DNA from: Rikenellaceae bacterium
GTDB taxonomy: Bacteria; Bacteroidota; Bacteroidia; Bacteroidales; Rikenellaceae
Assembly: GCA_020859875.1 (NCBI GenBank)
Contig: JAJBVJ010000258.1
Coordinates: forward strand, 1-8,110
Reading direction: 5' to 3'
DNA length: 8,110 nucleotides
Below are positions 5,310 to 8,110 of this stretch, piece by piece. Below the pieces are notes generated by a model. It saw only the letters and a list, made by a program, of their open reading frames with translations, did no database searches and was not told the DNA's origin. Numbering within the stretch: the stretch's first letter is position 1; each line of letters starts with the position of its first letter. Made by a program: the position numbers and the translations under genes.

Positions 5310-7889
5310 TTACTTTTTCAGGGCATAATCGAGGATCATCAGCAGGTGCTCGTAATGAGCCCTCGCCTCCGCAGGTGCGGAGGCGACCCTCGATTTGAGC
5401 AATCTTTCCACCTTTTTAAGGTAGGCGAAACAGTCGGCTTCCGTAGCTTTGCTGGATACGAAGACGCTCCGCGGTGAAAATTCGAAACCCGACACCTCCT
5501 CGTATTCGAAATCGAAGGCATCCCGGTGGTGCCAGCAGTCGCATGGACAATCGTGCGCCTCGTCGGCAAAACCAACCAGCGAGCGCTGGGCGACCGGCGA
5601 GCGCAGCTTGCCCGTTTCCATCATACCCTCTACATATTTCTTCTGAAGGTACATCTGCGATGCATCGGGTCTGGTCCCCTTTAGAGTAGGAGCCCAGACG
5701 AAATCATAAACCATATCGGCACACTCACCGAAATCGAGGCCCCCGTCCGTCACTCCGTTGTAGAGCGCGACCTTGAACTGGGTATTGAGAATCCGCGCGG
5801 CAAGCGTCTGGCGCACCCGCTCGGCCGGGGATCCGAGCAGCGGCATTTTCGAAAGGAATTCCCGGTTGTCCAGCCAGTCAAGGTCGCCGTATATCTCGAA
5901 TAGGTATTCGAGAGCCGCCACCTGCTGCTCTCGCGGAATATCCTCGATATGGGGAATATCGTCGGAACTTTTTACCTGGTTTATAAAAAGTCCGCCCACA
6001 TTGGCGTATACATGTCCTATGTACCGGGTCATCTGGCTCACTACATTGTTCAGCACCTCCCGGCGGAATTCGGAATCCTCGTCCCCTTCGGTGATCCACC
6101 CGTCGTAATTTTCGATGATATATTTAAGATTTGCAATTCCGTAGCGGGTAGCCTCGACCGCATTGTCTCCCAGGTCTTCGGTCTGTGACCGGGGGTCGAG
6201 CGTAGTTCCCATCTGCTGTTTGCCGTAGCGGTATACCGGGTCTTTAATCGCTTCGGTTATCCAACCCGCTGTAACGGCAGCTTCCTCTTCGAATGAAGAA
6301 GCCTCGGTAACGGGTGTGTAAGTCCATTTCACGAGCCACCGGTCATACTCTCCGAAGCGGGGGGGCGTCAACTTTACCCCGCGCTCCTTATCGCCAGGCT
6401 GGGCGACGTAATTGAAACGGGCATAATCCATTATGGAGGTGGTGGTACCCGTTCGGGCCGTGTGCTCGGGTGAGCGCAGCTCTTCGACCGGGATTACCGA
6501 CGAGGCGCTCATATTGTGCATAAATCCGAGGCAATGGCCAATTTCGTGGGCTACCACATACCTGAGAGCATCCCCCAGAATTTCGCGCGGGATATCGAGT
6601 GTCCTCACCTGGCGGTCTGCCGGCGAGGTCTGCACGAAAAGCCAGCCGGAGATAAGTTTCATAACGTCGTGGTAGACATACACGGACGCATTTAGGATCT
6701 GACCGCTTCGGGGATCGACCCACGATGGCCCCATTGCATTCTGGATATTGATCGGGACATATCTCACACATGAATACTTGATATTATCCGGGTCGAACTG
6801 AGGATCATCCCCCGGAAAATCGACCGCCCGGATTACGTTCACAAATCCGATCTCTTCGAACAACTCGTTCCACTGCTCGATCCCTTCCCGGATATAGGGC
6901 TTCCACCACTCGGGGAAGGTGTCGTCTACGTAAAAAACTATCTGCTCCCGGGGTTCCACCTTTTCCCCGCGCTCGTAGGCGGCCGTATCCTTCGGCTGAA
7001 TGTTCCATTTATGGGCATAGTAGACCGGGGCGGTAGCCCGCGACTGGCTGCCGAGCTGGGAGAGTTCCGACCAGAAAACCCCGATACGGTAGTCCGCCGC
7101 GCGCGCCCGGACGGGCTCCCGGGGCAACAGCATCAGCGAGCGGGTCATCTCGACCGTAAAAGGCTGGTCTTTAACCACCGTACGGTTCGATGTCGGATTC
7201 GTTATATTTACCGTATAGGTAAGGCTGCTTTTTATCGAGATATTATCCCCGAATGATTTTATACCGGACAGGTACGACGACTCTTTTTTAAAGCTGTCGC
7301 TACGTTTATAGGAGGCAAAACTCGAATAGGGCGAGAACGGGGTCAGCTTCTTATTGTCGGAAACGAAGAAATCGGTCATTTCGAAGACCACCGCCGTGCT
7401 GTCATTGTTCCAGCACTCGATCTTCGATGTATTCAATATCGAAGCTATTGTGCTCTTTTTCAAGGATTCACGGATATTCTCGTCCGGGGAAACATACTGG
7501 TGAAAGATCTCCCTGAGCTGTACCTTGTCGTCGGTTACCGTAAATGTGACATGCAGTGGTGCGGTCGGTTTGGAGCCAACCGTAGCATTGCGGTTATCGC
7601 TGATCTCGGTCACGGTCGAACCCAGCAGCATCTCCCTGCCTATGATCTCTACCGGCATTTCGAAATAGAGCTTACCCTTCATTAGATGAAGCGTAATCAT
7701 CCCCGGGGCCACTTCATGCTCCGTCTTGAAAAATTCCTCGTACCTGGTTTTCTTTTTTTCGGGTACGGCAGCCTCCTCCGTTTTGGCCTTTTTCTTCTTA
7801 CCGAATATCTTGGCCCCGGCAGGCTGGCCGGATGTGATCAGGGCCGCAACGGTAAATACGGCGGCATACAGGGTCTTGCGGTGTATCAT
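5310..7889 (-). CDS. Secreted zinc-dependent metalloprotease (DUF5118-DUF5117-DUF4953)
   Basis: This is an 859-residue metzincin-like peptidase, a usual length for this Bacteroidetes family. The signal peptide ends near PAGA-26, followed by KIFGKKKKAK and a charged linker. In order come DUF5118 (about 47-95; GKLYFEMPVEIIGREMLL), DUF5117 (about 100-300; STAVVFEMTDFF), and the catalytic DUF4953-type domain from about 320 (YVDDTFPEWW, DPRSG at 392, YHDVM with H407). The zinc site is HEIGHCLGFMH at 448-458 (ligands H448, H452, H458; catalytic E449), with the Met-turn SIMDY at 485-489 and then FNYVAQPGD. A helical C-terminal region follows. Near the end is an unusual HDCPCDCWHH cluster (779-788). 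The protein should hydrolyse peptide bonds in the periplasm or outside the cell; its substrate is unknown. It is the first gene of a two-gene operon with its inactive paralog 10 bases downstream. A candidate promoter lies about 36 bases before the start. I used the ATG at 7889 because it directly opens the signal peptide. Confidence 0.93.
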   Translation of the reverse strand: MIHRKTLYAAVFTVAALITSGQPAGAKIFGKKKKAKTEEAAVPEKKKTRYEEFFKTEHEVAPGMITLHLMKGKLYFEMPVEIIGREMLLGSTVTEISDNRNATVGSKPTAPLHVTFTVTDDKVQLREIFHQYVSPDENIRESLKKSTIASILNTSKIECWNNDSTAVVFEMTDFFVSDNKKLTPFSPYSSFASYKRSDSFKKESSYLSGIKSFGDNISIKSSLTYTVNITNPTSNRTVVKDQPFTVEMTRSLMLLPREPVRARAADYRIGVFWSELSQLGSQSRATAPVYYAHKWNIQPKDTAAYERGEKVEPREQIVFYVDDTFPEWWKPYIREGIEQWNELFEEIGFVNVIRAVDFPGDDPQFDPDNIKYSCVRYVPINIQNAMGPSWVDPRSGQILNASVYVYHDVMKLISGWLFVQTSPADRQVRTLDIPREILGDALRYVVAHEIGHCLGFMHNMSASSVIPVEELRSPEHTARTGTTTSIMDYARFNYVAQPGDKERGVKLTPPRFGEYDRWLVKWTYTPVTEASSFEEEAAVTAGWITEAIKDPVYRYGKQQMGTTLDPRSQTEDLGDNAVEATRYGIANLKYIIENYDGWITEGDEDSEFRREVLNNVVSQMTRYIGHVYANVGGLFINQVKSSDDIPHIEDIPREQQVAALEYLFEIYGDLDWLDNREFLSKMPLLGSPAERVRQTLAARILNTQFKVALYNGVTDGGLDFGECADMVYDFVWAPTLKGTRPDASQMYLQKKYVEGMMETGKLRSPVAQRSLVGFADEAHDCPCDCWHHRDAFDFEYEEVSGFEFSPRSVFVSSKATEADCFAYLKKVERLLKSRVASAPAEARAHYEHLLMILDYALKK

Positions 7890-7924
7890 CGGGTCGGTTT
7901 AAATTAATTCGTGTAAAGTATATG

Positions 7925-7932
7925 CAAAGATA
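7925..7932 (-). promoter_or_regulatory. Candidate Bacteroidetes -7 promoter box for protease operon
   Basis: On the minus strand this reads TATCTTTG, a perfect match to the Bacteroidetes sigma-ABfr -7 consensus TAnnTTTG. It lies 36 to 43 bases upstream of the ATG at 7889, giving a leader of roughly 30 bases. The upstream DNA is AT-rich. No TTTG -33 element is present at spacings of 19 to 24 bases, so the promoter is either weak or activator-dependent, or the match is chance. I see no gene in the rest of 7890-8110. Confidence 0.5.
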
Positions 7933-7939
7933 ACTCGTT

Positions 7940-7949
7940 AAACCGGTTT
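7940..7949. promoter_or_regulatory. Palindrome AAACCGGTTT within the promoter spacer
   Basis: A perfect 10-bp dyad sits just upstream of the candidate -7 box, between it and the expected -33 position. Its half-site AACCG recurs at 7895-7899 (minus), 7959-7963 (plus) and 7983-7987 (plus). This could be an operator for a dimeric regulator of the protease operon. The arrangement is seen directly; the role is inferred. Confidence 0.35.
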
Positions 7950-8110
7950 TTTATTATGAACCGAGAATGATTCTTACACTCAAACCGTTACTAAATCGCT
8001 TAAACCTTTTTATCCCTGTTGTCCGCACCATACTTTTCATCCAATTCGACCATAACGGAATAAAATGAATCTTTTATTATAATTTAGTATTAAAAAAAGA
8101 TAAATGATGA

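Noticed and set aside
8104..8110. ATG codons at the right edge as the start of a plus-strand gene
   Set aside because: Only seven bases are visible, so no coding claim can be made.

Overview
The window looks like chromosomal DNA from a Bacteroidales bacterium. The mix of protein families (fimbrillin-type lipoproteins and DUF5117/DUF5118/DUF4953 metalloproteases), the lipoprotein signal peptides, the A-rich leaders without strong Shine-Dalgarno sites, and a perfect Bacteroidetes-type -7 promoter box (TAnnTTTG) all point there. The moderate GC content with strongly GC-ending codons would suit Rikenellaceae such as Alistipes. That genus is an inference from style and was not tested.

Layout. (1) Positions 1-1609, minus strand: a two-gene fimbrial (type V pilus-like) operon. 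A FimB/Mfa2-like lipoprotein (743-1609) is followed after 30 bases by a fimbrillin-family lipoprotein (712 down to 1) that runs off the left edge of the window. (2) Positions 1610-2130: a 521-base divergent intergenic region with small hairpins and palindromes but no gene. (3) Positions 2131-2637, plus strand: a stand-alone small lipoprotein of unknown family. (4) Positions 2662-2698: a perfect 17-bp hairpin between convergent genes, probably a two-way terminator. (5) Positions 2717-7889, minus strand: a two-gene operon of full-length paralogous secreted metalloproteases, 10 bases apart. (6) Positions 7890-8110: the promoter region of that operon.

The main discovery is the protease pair. The promoter-proximal gene (5310-7889) has an intact HExxHxxGxxH zinc motif and a Met-turn. 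The second gene (2717-5299) aligns to it without gaps over this region, with the motif at the same residue number (448), but has RQAGFCFGLAP there. All three zinc-binding histidines, the catalytic glutamate and the Met-turn methionine are replaced, while the reading frame is intact over 860 codons. This looks like a retained catalytically dead partner encoded next to its active sibling. A heteromeric complex, substrate-binding subunit or regulator is plausible but is inference.

The fimbrial operon would put lipid-anchored pilus components on the outer membrane. Nothing in the sequence links it functionally to the proteases except proximity.
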